Shown one piece after another: positions 7,751 through 18,159 of a DNA stretch of 34,254 nucleotides. The translations under genes and the position numbers were made by a program. The DNA lies in assembly GCA_902543665.1 (NCBI GenBank), contig CACBZI010000004.1, positions 1 through 34,254 of the forward strand, read 5' to 3'. A model generated the notes under the pieces. That model saw nothing but the letters and a program-made list of their open reading frames with translations, ran no database searches and had not been told where the DNA came from. The stretch comes from an uncultured Pelagibacteraceae bacterium. GTDB taxonomy: Bacteria > Pseudomonadota > Alphaproteobacteria > Pelagibacterales > Pelagibacteraceae. Numbering within the stretch: the first letter of the stretch is position 1; each line of letters starts with the position of its first letter.

Positions 7751-9609
7751 TGCCTAAAAATAAAACAGTATACGAAGATTGTGATATCCTAGTTGTAGGC
7801 GGAGGAATGGCTGGCACAGGAGCTACATTTGAAGCAAGACATTGGGGAAGAGATCTTAAAATTATTTGTGTAGAAAAAGCGAATATCGATAGAAGCGGAG
7901 CGGTTGCTCAGGGACTATACGCAATTAATTGCTATATGGGAATGAGATGGAATGAAAATCAGCCTGAGGACCATGTTAGATATGCAAGAAACGACTTAAT
8001 GGGATTAGTAAGAGAGGACTTGGGTTACGACATGGCTCGTCACGTAGACTCAACAGTTCATATGTTTGATGAATGGGGCCTTCCAATGATGAAAGATAAG
8101 AAAACTGGTAGATATCAAAGAGAAGGAAAATGGCAAATAATGATTCATGGCGAAAGTTACAAACCAATTGTAGCTGAAGCAGCAAAAAAATCAGCTGACA
8201 AAATATATAACAGAATAATGGTTACTCATTTATTAATGGATGAGAATAAAGAAAATAGAGTTGGCGGAGCTGTTGGTTTTAATATGAGAACGGGTGATTA
8301 TCATGTGTTTAGAGCAAAAACAGTTATAGTTGCTGCAGGTGGAGCATCACATATTTTTAAACCAAGAGCAGTAGGTGAGGGTATGGGTAGAACTTGGTAT
8401 GCTCCATGGAGCAATGGATCAGCTTATGCATTACCTATTGCAGCAGGCGCAAAGATGACTCAAATGGAAAATAGAATTGTATTATGTAGATTTAAAGATG
8501 GCTATGGTCCTGTCGGAGCATACTTTTTACATTTAAAAACTTATACTCAAAATGCAAATGGCGAGAACTATGAAAAAAAATGGTACGACCAAACTAAAAA
8601 ATTAGTTGGAGAGTATATTGATCATCACCCTGTGCCGACATGTTTAAGAAACCATGCATTTATTCAGGAAGTTATGGCAGGTGGAGGACCTATTCATATG
8701 GTTACAAAAGAAGCTTTCCAAGATCCTCACTTAGAAACAGTGGGTTGGGAAAACTTTTTAGGTATGACTGTAGGCCAAGCTGTAGTGTGGGCTTCACAAA
8801 ATATAGATCCAAAATATACTAATCCAGAATTAACCACTTCAGAGCCTTATGTAATGGGATCACACGCAACTTGTTCAGGTGCTTGGGTAAGCGGACCTGA
8901 AGATATTGCTCCTAAAGAGTATTTTTGGGGCTACAATAGAATGACTACAGTCGATGGGTTATTCGGAGCTGGTGACACTGTTGGTGGAAGTGCGCATAAA
9001 TTTTCTTCAGGTTCTTTTACGGAGGGAAGATTGGCTGCAAAAGCCGCTGTCAAATATATTGAAGATCAAAAAGCTAACGATTTAAAAGTTTCTGATAAAC
9101 AGTGTGATGAATTTAGAGAAATTATCTATAAACCTTTAGATAATTATACGGTCAATAGAAATGAAATTACCGGAGGAACTGTTTCACCAAGCTATATTTC
9201 TCCAATTCAAGGACTTCAGAGATTACAAAAAATTATGGATGAGTATGTTGGTGGTATTACAGCAAATTATATGACTAATGATAACTTACTTAAAAAAGGT
9301 TTAGAACTTTTAGATTGGCTCCAAGAAGATTTAGAAAACGTTGGAGCTGAAGATTATCATCAATTAATGAGAGCATGGGAATTAAAACATAGAACGCTTA
9401 CTTCTCAGTGTGTTACAGAACATACCCTTTTTAGAGAGGAAACAAGATGGCCAGGTTATTACTACAGAGGTGATAAATTAAAATTAGATGATGAAAATTG
9501 GCATTGTTTAACCGTTTCAAGAAGAGATCCTGAAACTGGAAAATTCAGTTTAGAAAAAATGCCAGTTTATCACATAGTTGGAGACGAAAAAGAAAAGAAG
9601 GCTTCCTAA
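7750..9609 (+). CDS. aprA: Adenylylsulfate reductase alpha subunit
   Basis: FAD-binding DILVVGGGMAGTGATFEARHWG, EKANIDRSGAVAQGLYAINCYMG, GRTWYAPWSNGSAY, typical AprA motifs. Confidence 0.96.
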   Translation: MPKNKTVYEDCDILVVGGGMAGTGATFEARHWGRDLKIICVEKANIDRSGAVAQGLYAINCYMGMRWNENQPEDHVRYARNDLMGLVREDLGYDMARHVDSTVHMFDEWGLPMMKDKKTGRYQREGKWQIMIHGESYKPIVAEAAKKSADKIYNRIMVTHLLMDENKENRVGGAVGFNMRTGDYHVFRAKTVIVAAGGASHIFKPRAVGEGMGRTWYAPWSNGSAYALPIAAGAKMTQMENRIVLCRFKDGYGPVGAYFLHLKTYTQNANGENYEKKWYDQTKKLVGEYIDHHPVPTCLRNHAFIQEVMAGGGPIHMVTKEAFQDPHLETVGWENFLGMTVGQAVVWASQNIDPKYTNPELTTSEPYVMGSHATCSGAWVSGPEDIAPKEYFWGYNRMTTVDGLFGAGDTVGGSAHKFSSGSFTEGRLAAKAAVKYIEDQKANDLKVSDKQCDEFREIIYKPLDNYTVNRNEITGGTVSPSYISPIQGLQRLQKIMDEYVGGITANYMTNDNLLKKGLELLDWLQEDLENVGAEDYHQLMRAWELKHRTLTSQCVTEHTLFREETRWPGYYYRGDKLKLDDENWHCLTVSRRDPETGKFSLEKMPVYHIVGDEKEKKAS

Positions 9610-9618
9610 ATATTTCTC

Positions 9619-9969
9619 ATGAACCTAGTTGATAAAAGTGATGATGAAATCATCAAAATAGCCAATCCTATTTGGGAAAATTTAGTCAGATCATCTAATA
9701 ATAAAGATTATGGAAGTTTTACGAAGGACTTTTCATCACAAATGCTTTACGGAGCTAATGAAGTAGAACTTGGGAAACAGTGGGCCAATAATAAATTACT
9801 TACTAGTTTGTCTGAAAAGCAAGAGTTTTTAGGATGTATTAGAAGAGATAAGTTTATAACCGTGCTCTATAAACAAAAAAGTAATACTGTAGCCGGTGAA
9901 TTTCTTGGCAGATTGGTTCTCGGATTAGAGGGAGATATGATCAAAGTATTTGGAGCAACAATTTATTAA
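9619..9969 (+). CDS. Hypothetical 116-aa protein downstream of aprA
   Basis: Tight spacing after aprA; FTKDFSSQML / GRLVLGLEGDMIKVFGATIY; no firm family assignment. Confidence 0.65.
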   Translation: MNLVDKSDDEIIKIANPIWENLVRSSNNKDYGSFTKDFSSQMLYGANEVELGKQWANNKLLTSLSEKQEFLGCIRRDKFITVLYKQKSNTVAGEFLGRLVLGLEGDMIKVFGATIY

Positions 9970-10008
9970 GATTGACAACTTAATGTTTCAGGCATACTGC
10001 TAATACAA

Positions 10009-11112
10009 ATGCTCGAAATTTACCTTCCAATAGCTCAAGTAAATATCGATATTTTTCTTTTACTATTTTTAAGTTTAGCTGTAGGAGTTTTATCAGGTTT
10101 GTTTGGAGTAGGGGGAGGGTTTCTAATGACACCATTTCTTATTTTTATGGGAATCCCTCCAGTTTATGCAGTTCCTAATGAAGTAAACAATATTCTTGCA
10201 ACTTCAGTGTCAGGTTCTTTAACTCATTGGTATAAAAAAACGTTAGACTATAAAATGGGTTTAATGATTGTCTCTGGTGGGATAGCCGGAACAATCATAG
10301 GGATAATGACTTTTACCTTTTTTTCTGAAATAGGGAAAATAAGTTTAATTATTTCATTATTGTATATGTATCTTTTAGCTATGGTTGGAACTTTAATGTT
10401 AATTGAAGGAATAAGAGAGAGAAATAGATTAAAATCTAAAATAAATATTAAAAAAAAACTACATGACCATAATTGGCTTCAAGGTTTACCTTTGAGGATG
10501 AGATTTAATAAATCTAGATTATATGAAAGTGCATTTACACCAATTTTGTTAGGCTTTATCGTTGGATTTGTTGCTTCAATGATGGGTATAGGAGGCGCAT
10601 TCTTAATGGTACCTGCAATGATTTATATAATAGGAATGCCTGTAAAATTAATCCCAGGAACCTCATTATTTGTTACCGTCTTTATCAGTGCAGTTGTAAC
10701 GATACTACATTCTTTCAATTATGGAACGATCGACTTATTTTTAGTTGTTCCTTTAATATTAGGATCAATTGTTGGAGTTCAAGTTGGACAAAAGATTGGT
10801 CAATTTCTAGATAGTAATGAACTTAAATCTTTATTTGCAATGCTTTTAATAACAGTTGCTATTGCGATTGCTTATGACTCTTTCTTTAGAGAAAAAAAAG
10901 GATTTAATGGAATTAAAGTAGATGCTCCTGAATTAAATAGCTTAGCAGAGTTTATCGTAAGAATTTCTAATGAAGCACCTTTCTTGTATGGAGCTTTTGC
11001 AATTATACTTGCAGTAGTACTTGGAGCATTAATGGCTTGGTTTAGAAAAATTATTCACGATTTAAGACACAAAAAACCTAAACAAGAAGAAGTTAAATTT
11101 CCGGTTAAATAA
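10009..11112 (+). CDS. TauE/SafE family sulfite/sulfonate-type permease
   Basis: Paired SGLFGVGGGFLMTPFLIFMGIPPVYAV and ASMMGIGGAFLMVPAMIYIIGMP repeats. Confidence 0.9.
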   Translation: MLEIYLPIAQVNIDIFLLLFLSLAVGVLSGLFGVGGGFLMTPFLIFMGIPPVYAVPNEVNNILATSVSGSLTHWYKKTLDYKMGLMIVSGGIAGTIIGIMTFTFFSEIGKISLIISLLYMYLLAMVGTLMLIEGIRERNRLKSKINIKKKLHDHNWLQGLPLRMRFNKSRLYESAFTPILLGFIVGFVASMMGIGGAFLMVPAMIYIIGMPVKLIPGTSLFVTVFISAVVTILHSFNYGTIDLFLVVPLILGSIVGVQVGQKIGQFLDSNELKSLFAMLLITVAIAIAYDSFFREKKGFNGIKVDAPELNSLAEFIVRISNEAPFLYGAFAIILAVVLGALMAWFRKIIHDLRHKKPKQEEVKFPVK

Positions 11113-11126
11113 TCTTCGAAAGAAGA
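11113..11126. terminator. Short hairpin between convergent genes, possible bidirectional terminator
   Basis: TCTTC-GAAA-GAAGA between tauE-like stop and suyB stop; no clear U-tract. Confidence 0.3.
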
Positions 11127-11128
11127 AA

Positions 11129-12295
11129 TTACGCACTTCGATATAACTTGGTCATAACAAATTCTCTATGTCCAAGCGCTTCAGCACAAGTAAGTCTTCC
11201 ATTTGCTACTTTTAATGTTGTTTCAATTAATTTATCACCAGCTTGATCAAGATTCATTTCTCTAGATAAAATTTTGGAAACATCACAATCAACATGTTCA
11301 CTCATTAATTTTGCAGTAAGTGGATTAGCTGTTAGTTTAACAACGGGTTCAATTGGATTACCAATTATGTTTCCTTGCCCTGTTGGGAAAAGATGTATGT
11401 TAAATCCTCCTGCCGCTTGGAGTGTAACACATTCAGCTGCTGCAGATGACGTGTCCATGAAATATAGCCCTTTACCTTTTTTTGGTTCCTCAGCAGGCTC
11501 TAAGACATCTATAAATTTTCTTGAGCCTATTTTTTGAAAGTTACCGAAAGCTTTTTCCTCAATTGTTGATAAACCACCTGCAATGTTACCAGCTGTAGGT
11601 TGACTTTCAGATAAATCATTAGTCGCCTCTTTTAAAATAAAATCATTATAGTCGCTCCAAGTTTTCATAAACTTTTTTTGAGCTTCAGGAGTTGCACCTC
11701 TTTTTGCACAGACTTGTTCTGCTCCAGTCAATTCAGATGTTTCTCCAAAACATAAATGAACGCCTAGAGGTTCTAATTTATCCATTAAATTACCAACTGT
11801 AGGGTTAGAAGCTAATCCCGAAGTAGTATCTGACTCACCACATTTAACAGAAATCCATAAATCACTTAATGGACATTCCTCTCTTTGTTTTTCAGATGCC
11901 CACATAGAAAATTCTTGTGCTTTTTTCGATGCCTTCATTATCGTTTGAATATCCCCGCTTCTTTCAATATGAAAACCTTCAACTGGTTTTCCAGTTTCCG
12001 CTATGCCATCCACAATTTTTTTTGTCCATTTAGGTTCAATACCGATAACAATAACAGCAGCTACATTAGGGTTTCTACCAGTACCTATCATTGTTCTAAA
12101 ATGAAGTTCTAAATCTGCTCCGAATTGTAATCTTCCATAAGAGTGAGGAAGTGCTATTGTACCCTTGATATTATTAGCTACAGCTTCCGCACAGGCGTTT
12201 GAAATATCATCGACCGGCAAAATGATAACGTGATTTCTAGTTCCGGCTCTACCATTTTCTCTTTTGTAACCTAAAAAACTTTTTGGAATACTCAT
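11129..12295 (-). CDS. suyB: (2R)-sulfolactate sulfo-lyase subunit beta (UxaA/GarD family)
   Basis: [37 protein letters not shown]...[39 protein letters not shown]; typical SuyB. Confidence 0.9.
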   Translation of the reverse strand: MSIPKSFLGYKRENGRAGTRNHVIILPVDDISNACAEAVANNIKGTIALPHSYGRLQFGADLELHFRTMIGTGRNPNVAAVIVIGIEPKWTKKIVDGIAETGKPVEGFHIERSGDIQTIMKASKKAQEFSMWASEKQREECPLSDLWISVKCGESDTTSGLASNPTVGNLMDKLEPLGVHLCFGETSELTGAEQVCAKRGATPEAQKKFMKTWSDYNDFILKEATNDLSESQPTAGNIAGGLSTIEEKAFGNFQKIGSRKFIDVLEPAEEPKKGKGLYFMDTSSAAAECVTLQAAGGFNIHLFPTGQGNIIGNPIEPVVKLTANPLTAKLMSEHVDCDVSKILSREMNLDQAGDKLIETTLKVANGRLTCAEALGHREFVMTKLYRSA

Positions 12296-12299
12296 TTGA

Positions 12300-12587
12300 T
12301 TACCATTTCTTTGTCTTTACATTATGAACATGAACATGCTCACCTTTTTTAATTTCTTTCACAACCTTGCCAATATCGTGACCATATTTAAAAATGGTAT
12401 CTCCAACTTTTAAATCTACGAGTGCGATTTTATGACCTAAAGGCACGTTGTTGGCTGATGGAACATTTACAGTTTCATCGTTCTCCATTATCCAAGCATT
12501 GCAATCTTGGCCTTTTTTAGTTGTTTCTATAACAACAACCCCTACGTTATCTTTTTCGTCATGGATAATTAAGTCTGGCTTTGACAT
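12300..12587 (-). CDS. suyA: (2R)-sulfolactate sulfo-lyase subunit alpha (SAF-domain UxaA N-terminal type)
   Basis: [55 protein letters not shown]; next to suyB. ATG at 12587 ([10 protein letters not shown]) preferred over track start 12680, which overlaps xsc. Confidence 0.87.
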   Translation of the reverse strand: MSKPDLIIHDEKDNVGVVVIETTKKGQDCNAWIMENDETVNVPSANNVPLGHKIALVDLKVGDTIFKYGHDIGKVVKEIKKGEHVHVHNVKTKKW

Positions 12588-12611
12588 AAAAATATCTAAT
12601 GGATATAGACT

Positions 12612-12640
12612 AAAATCTAGTATAAAGAAAGATAGATTTT
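12612..12640. promoter_or_regulatory. 8-bp perfect inverted repeat in the suyA/xsc divergent intergenic region
   Basis: AAAATCTA (12612-12619) and TAGATTTT (12633-12640), 13-nt spacer; a second IR ATACC-AAA-GGTAT at 12648-12660. Confidence 0.4.
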
Positions 12641-12664
12641 CAATAATATACCAAAGGTATCTAT

Positions 12665-14446
12665 ATGACGAAAATGACAACTGAAGAAGCTTTTGTAAAA
12701 GTTTTACAAATGCATGGCATTGAGCATGCTTTCGGAATTATTGGCTCAGCATTCATGCCCATTTCTCATATCTTTCCAGATGCAGGAATTACTTTTTGGG
12801 ATGTTGCACATGAGACAAACGGAGGTTTAATTGCAGATGGATATACTAGAGCGACTGGAAAAATGTCTATGGTAGTTGCACAAAATGGTCCAGGTATCAC
12901 CGGATTAGTCACTCCAATTAAAACCGCATACTGGAACCACACTCCACTACTTTTAGTTACTCCTCAAGCAGCAAATAAAACTATGGGTCAGGGTGGATTC
13001 CAAGAAGTTGAACAAATGAACTTATTTAAAGATATGGTTTGTTATCAGGAAGAGGTAAGAGACCCATCTAGAATAGCTGAAGTTTTAAACAGAGTAATAG
13101 AAAAAGCTATTAGAGGATCTGCACCTGCTCAAATAAATGTACCAAGAGATTTTTGGACACAAGTGGTGGATATTGAATTACCACCGATTGTTAGATTAGA
13201 ACGACAATCCGGAGGAGCAGATGCAGTAGATCAAGCAGCCAAATTATTATCTAACGCGAGATTCCCTGTAATTTTATCTGGCGCCGGTGTAGTTATTGGT
13301 GATGCTATAAATGATTGTGTCAAACTGGCAGAAAAATTAGACTCTCCAGTTTGTTCGGGTTACCAGCATAATGATAGCTTTCCCGGAAGTCACCCATTAG
13401 CTGTAGGTCCTTTAGGTTACAATGGATCAAAAGCAGCTATGGAATTAATTTCAAAAGCTGATGTAGTTTTAGCTTTAGGTACTAGACTAAACCCTTTCTC
13501 AACTTTACCAGGATACGGAATTGACTATTGGCCTAAAGAGGCAAAAATTATTCAAGTTGATATGAATTCTGATAGAATAGGATTAACCAAAAAAGTCACA
13601 GTAGGGATATGCGGAGATGCAAAATTAGTTGCTCAACAATTATTAAAAAAATTATCTTCAAACGCAGGTGATACTGATCGACAAAAAAGAAAAGATATTA
13701 TTCATCAAACTAAATCTGCTTGGCTTCAAAAATTATCTAGCTTGGATCATGAAGATGATGATCCAGGAACTGTGTGGAATAAAGAGTCAAGAGAACGAGA
13801 TAAAGATAGAATGTCACCAAGACAAGCTTGGAGAGCTATTCAGGCAGGAATGCCAAAGGATGTAATTATCTCAAGTGATATTGGAAACAATTGCGCAATT
13901 GGAAATGCTTACCCCACTTTTGAAAAAGGAAGAAAATATTTGGCGCCAGGTTTGTTTGGCCCTTGTGGCTATGGGTTTCCTTCAATTTTAGGAGCTAAAA
14001 TAGGTTGTCCAGATGTACCAGTAATTGGATTTGCAGGTGATGGTGCTTTCGGCATAAGTATGAATGAAATGAGTTCGTGTGCACGTGAGGAGTGGCCAGC
14101 GATCTCAATGGTAATTTTTAGAAATTATCAATGGGGAGCGGAAAAAAGAAATACTACATTGTGGTTTGATAATAATTTTATTGGAACCGAATTAGATCCA
14201 AAATTGAGTTACGCTAAGGTAGCAGACGCTTGCGGTCTTAAAGGTGTAACAGTAAAAACTATGGAAGAAACAACAAAAGCAATTAAACAATCTTGTCAAG
14301 ATCAGAAAAAAGGAATTACTACTTTTATAGAGGTAATTTTAAATCAAGAACTAGGCGAACCTTTTAGAAGAGACGCCATGAAAAAACCAGTGACAGTAGC
14401 TGGGATTAAAAAAGAGGATATGAAACCTCAAAAAGGTTTGAATTAA
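12665..14446 (+). CDS. xsc: Sulfoacetaldehyde acetyltransferase (ThDP enzyme)
   Basis: MTTEEAFVKVLQMHGIEHAFGIIGSAFMPISHIFPDAGITFWDVAHETNGG...QNGPGITGLVTPIKTAYWNHTPLLLVTPQ; typical Xsc. Confidence 0.95.
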   Translation: MTKMTTEEAFVKVLQMHGIEHAFGIIGSAFMPISHIFPDAGITFWDVAHETNGGLIADGYTRATGKMSMVVAQNGPGITGLVTPIKTAYWNHTPLLLVTPQAANKTMGQGGFQEVEQMNLFKDMVCYQEEVRDPSRIAEVLNRVIEKAIRGSAPAQINVPRDFWTQVVDIELPPIVRLERQSGGADAVDQAAKLLSNARFPVILSGAGVVIGDAINDCVKLAEKLDSPVCSGYQHNDSFPGSHPLAVGPLGYNGSKAAMELISKADVVLALGTRLNPFSTLPGYGIDYWPKEAKIIQVDMNSDRIGLTKKVTVGICGDAKLVAQQLLKKLSSNAGDTDRQKRKDIIHQTKSAWLQKLSSLDHEDDDPGTVWNKESRERDKDRMSPRQAWRAIQAGMPKDVIISSDIGNNCAIGNAYPTFEKGRKYLAPGLFGPCGYGFPSILGAKIGCPDVPVIGFAGDGAFGISMNEMSSCAREEWPAISMVIFRNYQWGAEKRNTTLWFDNNFIGTELDPKLSYAKVADACGLKGVTVKTMEETTKAIKQSCQDQKKGITTFIEVILNQELGEPFRRDAMKKPVTVAGIKKEDMKPQKGLN

Positions 14447-14456
14447 AATTTCTAAG

Positions 14457-14834
14457 ATGGATGAAAAAGGCTCAATTAAAAGTTTTGGCCTGCTTTTTTC
14501 ACTAGTATTTTTAATACTATTTTTATGGCCTTTGACAAATAATGAGAATCCAAATTTATGGTTTTTAATTCCGTCTTTAGTTTTTTTAGTACTTGGTCTT
14601 TTTAAATCAAGACTTTTAATACCACTGAATAAAATATGGATTAAATTTGGAATTCTTCTAGGAACATTCATTGCTCCAGTGATAATGGCATTAATATTTT
14701 TCTTAATAGTTACCCCAATTGGTCTAATGATGAAACTTTTTGGAAAAGACGTATTAAGTTTAAAGTTCAAAAATGACTTTAATAGTTATTGGGTAAGAAG
14801 AAAAAATGTTAAAAGTATGAAAAAACAATTTTAA
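14457..14834 (+). CDS. SxtJ-like small membrane protein
   Basis: Hydrophobic helices, PLTNNENPNLWFLIPSLVFLVLGL, P-L-N-K-I-W-I-KFGILLGTFIAPVIMALIFFLIVTPIGLMMKL, typical SxtJ layout; cassette contains DUF5989 and carbamoyltransferase. Confidence 0.8.
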   Translation: MDEKGSIKSFGLLFSLVFLILFLWPLTNNENPNLWFLIPSLVFLVLGLFKSRLLIPLNKIWIKFGILLGTFIAPVIMALIFFLIVTPIGLMMKLFGKDVLSLKFKNDFNSYWVRRKNVKSMKKQF

Positions 14835-14848
14835 CTCTTCATTTTCTA

Positions 14849-15820
14849 ATGAACAAAGTAAGAAATTTATTAAAAACTTTTATAATAATTTTTATTTCTA
14901 CTTTATTAGGAATACTTTTTTGTGAATTGATTTTAAGAGTCAAGCATCATTATGTAATTGATTATGATATTGAAATGTGGAAGTACGCTAAAAAATTAAA
15001 GATAAAAGTTGATAATAAAAAAATTAATCATGTTCATATAAGAAATAAGTCAGCAAAACTACAAAATGTTGAGATTACGATTAACAATTATGGTCAAAGA
15101 GACATAAATTATAATAAAACACTTTTAGATAATTATGAAAAAAGGTTTTTAATTTTAGGAAGCTCTATTGCTTTAGGTTGGGGAGTAGAAAATGATAAAA
15201 CTTTTATTAGTTATTTGAATAAAAAAGCAAACGATGAAGGAAAGAAATGGATTTTTATTAATGGTGGAGTTGGAAATTACAATACTCAAAGATATATAAA
15301 TAATTATTTTGAAAATTGGTCTAAATTAGGTTTTTCAGACATTATTGTTCATTTTTTTGTAAATGATACTGAGGTTATAAAAGAAACTAAACAAAACTTT
15401 TTTTTAACTCATACTCATTTAGGTGTAGTTATATGGAAACTACTTAATTCATATATTTCGAGTTTTGAACAAGAAAAATTAAAAGATTATTATAAAGAAA
15501 GATATGAAGATAATTACCTAGGTTTCCAAACAGCAAAAAAAGAATTAAAAAGACTAAAAAAACATTGTAAAACAAATGAATTAAATTGTTATATTGTTCT
15601 AATGCCAGATATACACAAACTAAACCCTTATGAGTTATCTTTCATTAATGAGAAAGTTAAAAAACTTTCAAATGAATTAGGGTTACCTTTTTTGGATTTA
15701 CTCAAATCTTTTGTCGAAATAGAAGAACAAAAAATTTGGAACAAATATAATGATCCTCACCCAAATGAATTTGGACATACATTAATTGGAAAATCTATAT
15801 TTAGTTTTTTAAGTAAATGA
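14849..15820 (+). CDS. SGNH/GDSL-fold hydrolase, membrane-anchored
   Basis: N-terminal TM; block I FLILGSSIALGWGV and block V NDPHPNEFGH. Confidence 0.8.
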   Translation: MNKVRNLLKTFIIIFISTLLGILFCELILRVKHHYVIDYDIEMWKYAKKLKIKVDNKKINHVHIRNKSAKLQNVEITINNYGQRDINYNKTLLDNYEKRFLILGSSIALGWGVENDKTFISYLNKKANDEGKKWIFINGGVGNYNTQRYINNYFENWSKLGFSDIIVHFFVNDTEVIKETKQNFFLTHTHLGVVIWKLLNSYISSFEQEKLKDYYKERYEDNYLGFQTAKKELKRLKKHCKTNELNCYIVLMPDIHKLNPYELSFINEKVKKLSNELGLPFLDLLKSFVEIEEQKIWNKYNDPHPNEFGHTLIGKSIFSFLSK

Positions 15821-17148
15821 TTTTTTCTTCACTAGAATTCATTTCATTTTTTGTTGTTTTTTTAATTGCTATAAAGTTTTTTCCAAATTACCAAAGATCA
15901 ATAATAATTATTTCAAGTATTTTTTTTTATAGTTATTGGAAGCCAATATTTATTTTACTTTTATTTTATCTTTTTCTTAGCAGTTATTATTTAATCAAAA
16001 ATAAAGTGAATCTAAAATTATCAATACCTGTAATATTGATACCTTTATTTTACTTTAAATACTCCTCATTTTTAGTTGATATATTTGGACTTACTTTTTT
16101 AAAAGATTTTTCTTATAATTCAGATTTACCTTTAGCTATTTCTTTTATTACTTTTACAGCAATATCTGTAATTGTGGATGTAAAGACACGTAAATATAAA
16201 GATCAAATAGAATTCTATAGTTTTTCTGAATTTCTTTTTTATTTTCCTCAACTAATAGCAGGACCGATATTGAGAGCAAATGAATTAATACCTGTATTGA
16301 AAGAAAAAATACTGTTTCATAAGGATAAAATAAGATTCGGATTGCTTTTATTTAGCTTTGGATTTGTAAAAAAAATATTTTTTGCTGATTCTATTGCTTT
16401 ATATATAGATCCTATATTTGAAAATCCTAACGATATAAACAAAGAAGACTTAATAAAAGCATATTATCTTTTTCCACTTCAAATTTATTTCGATTTTAGC
16501 GGCTATGTTGATATGGCTTTAGGTGTTTCAAATATATTAAATATCCAATTACCAATAAACTTCAACAAACCTTATTTGAGTATGTCACTGACAGAATTTT
16601 GGCGTAACTGGCATATAACTTTATCGAAATGGTTTCGAGATTATATTTACATACCACTTGGAGGTTCTAGAACTTATAAAGGAAAATTTTTTTTTAATTT
16701 GCTATTAACAATGTCTGTTGCAGGTTTATGGCATGGTGCTAGTTTAAATTTTATATTATGGGGTTTTTTAAATGGATTGTTTCTTTGTTTTGAAAAACAA
16801 TTAAATTTTAAGTACGAACTTCCGAAAATTTTTAAGATTACATTCACATGCTTTATTGTATTTAATCTTTGGATCATTTTTAGAATTCATGAATTTGATA
16901 ATATGCTTTTATTTTTTTTGAATTTATATACAAATCTAGAAACAATTTTTTTAAGTGAAAACTTAATTTTATTATTATTTTTAGTGCTTGCGATATATTC
17001 TCAAAAAATTGATAACTATGATAAAGTTAGAGAAATGAGTAAAAAAATTAGGCTAGCTTTTTTAATACCAATAGTAATTATTATTATTTTTACAGGTCTT
17101 GGAATTAACACCGGAAGCTCAGAAAAGTTTATTTATTTTGATTTTTAA
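15817..17148 (+). CDS. MBOAT family O-acyltransferase (AlgI-like)
   Basis: ISFITFTAISVIVDVKTRKYK, FFYFPQLIAGPILRANELIP-like region, FDFSGYVDMALGVSNILNIQLPINFNKPYLSMSLTEFWRNWHITLSKWFRDYIYIPLGG, AGLWHGASLNFILWG. Confidence 0.93.
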   Translation: MIFSSLEFISFFVVFLIAIKFFPNYQRSIIIISSIFFYSYWKPIFILLLFYLFLSSYYLIKNKVNLKLSIPVILIPLFYFKYSSFLVDIFGLTFLKDFSYNSDLPLAISFITFTAISVIVDVKTRKYKDQIEFYSFSEFLFYFPQLIAGPILRANELIPVLKEKILFHKDKIRFGLLLFSFGFVKKIFFADSIALYIDPIFENPNDINKEDLIKAYYLFPLQIYFDFSGYVDMALGVSNILNIQLPINFNKPYLSMSLTEFWRNWHITLSKWFRDYIYIPLGGSRTYKGKFFFNLLLTMSVAGLWHGASLNFILWGFLNGLFLCFEKQLNFKYELPKIFKITFTCFIVFNLWIIFRIHEFDNMLLFFLNLYTNLETIFLSENLILLLFLVLAIYSQKIDNYDKVREMSKKIRLAFLIPIVIIIIFTGLGINTGSSEKFIYFDF

Positions 17149-18107
17149 TTAAGATATTGTTTTAATTTATCAAAAACAAATTTGTGACCTTTAGAAGAAA
17201 GATGAGCATGATCAAATTTTAGAAAAAAATTTTTATTTTTTTCTTCAGAACAGAAATCTTCTTTTAGGTAAATTGTATTAAATTTATATTTTTTAAGACT
17301 TTCTAGAATTATATTTTCTGCAATATCTTTTTTTTTACAGTTATTCAGAGATACTTGTGGTGAGTATGGAATTAAAAAAAAATAAATTTCATTATTTTTG
17401 CTAAATTCTTTTGAAATTAATTTAAGATCCTTATTCATTTTATCTATTAATTTTTTATTTGTATATAAACTTAGATCATTTAAATAATACCTATTTTTAT
17501 TGTCAAAAATTATATTTTTTGCTAAAACATATATTGCTGAATTAGATCTTAGATAATGAGCAATTTTTGAAACCAAATAATTTGATTTCAATTTATCTTT
17601 GAATGTTTTTTCAGTAATAATATCTTCTCTTAAAAAAATATCAGAGTCATTGATGTCATCTAATGAAAAACTTATAAATATTTTTTTTGTATTTAATAAG
17701 TCTAAATTTCTTAAAATTTTATAATGATTATCTAAATCACTTCCAAATGCACTAGCGTTTTTAATCTCAATTTTACTGTAAGTGTTAAGTAATCCAACAA
17801 AGGTCTCTTCTGCACTAACTGCAGGCCCAAAAGTAACACTCCCACCAATAAACAATATGTTTTCATTAGAACTTCTTAATTTACTATCTCTTGATACTCT
17901 AAAACCATTTTCGTCTGTAAAAATATCTGATCCAAAAGCTTTAGCATTTTTTAAGTTTATATTGTTGAAGGTATAATCTAAATTTGTATTAATTAAATTT
18001 TTTGAAATCCCTTGCACATTTATATTAAAAATGCTTCTAAGCATTATTTCAGAAAATATTATTAGTAAGATTATAAAAGCTAAATTAAAAAAAATAATTT
18101 TTTTCAT
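17145..18107 (-). CDS. SGNH-like hydrolase/acyltransferase-associated protein, membrane-anchored
   Basis: N-terminal TM; ILFIGGSVTFGPAVSAEETFVGLL block I and KFDHAHLSSKGHKFVFDKL block V; convergent with MBOAT gene. Confidence 0.75.
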   Translation of the reverse strand: MKKIIFFNLAFIILLIIFSEIMLRSIFNINVQGISKNLINTNLDYTFNNINLKNAKAFGSDIFTDENGFRVSRDSKLRSSNENILFIGGSVTFGPAVSAEETFVGLLNTYSKIEIKNASAFGSDLDNHYKILRNLDLLNTKKIFISFSLDDINDSDIFLREDIITEKTFKDKLKSNYLVSKIAHYLRSNSAIYVLAKNIIFDNKNRYYLNDLSLYTNKKLIDKMNKDLKLISKEFSKNNEIYFFLIPYSPQVSLNNCKKKDIAENIILESLKKYKFNTIYLKEDFCSEEKNKNFFLKFDHAHLSSKGHKFVFDKLKQYLN

Positions 18108-18159
18108 GATTTAAACAATTATAATTGATAATAAACTAAATGTAATATAGATAATTTCT

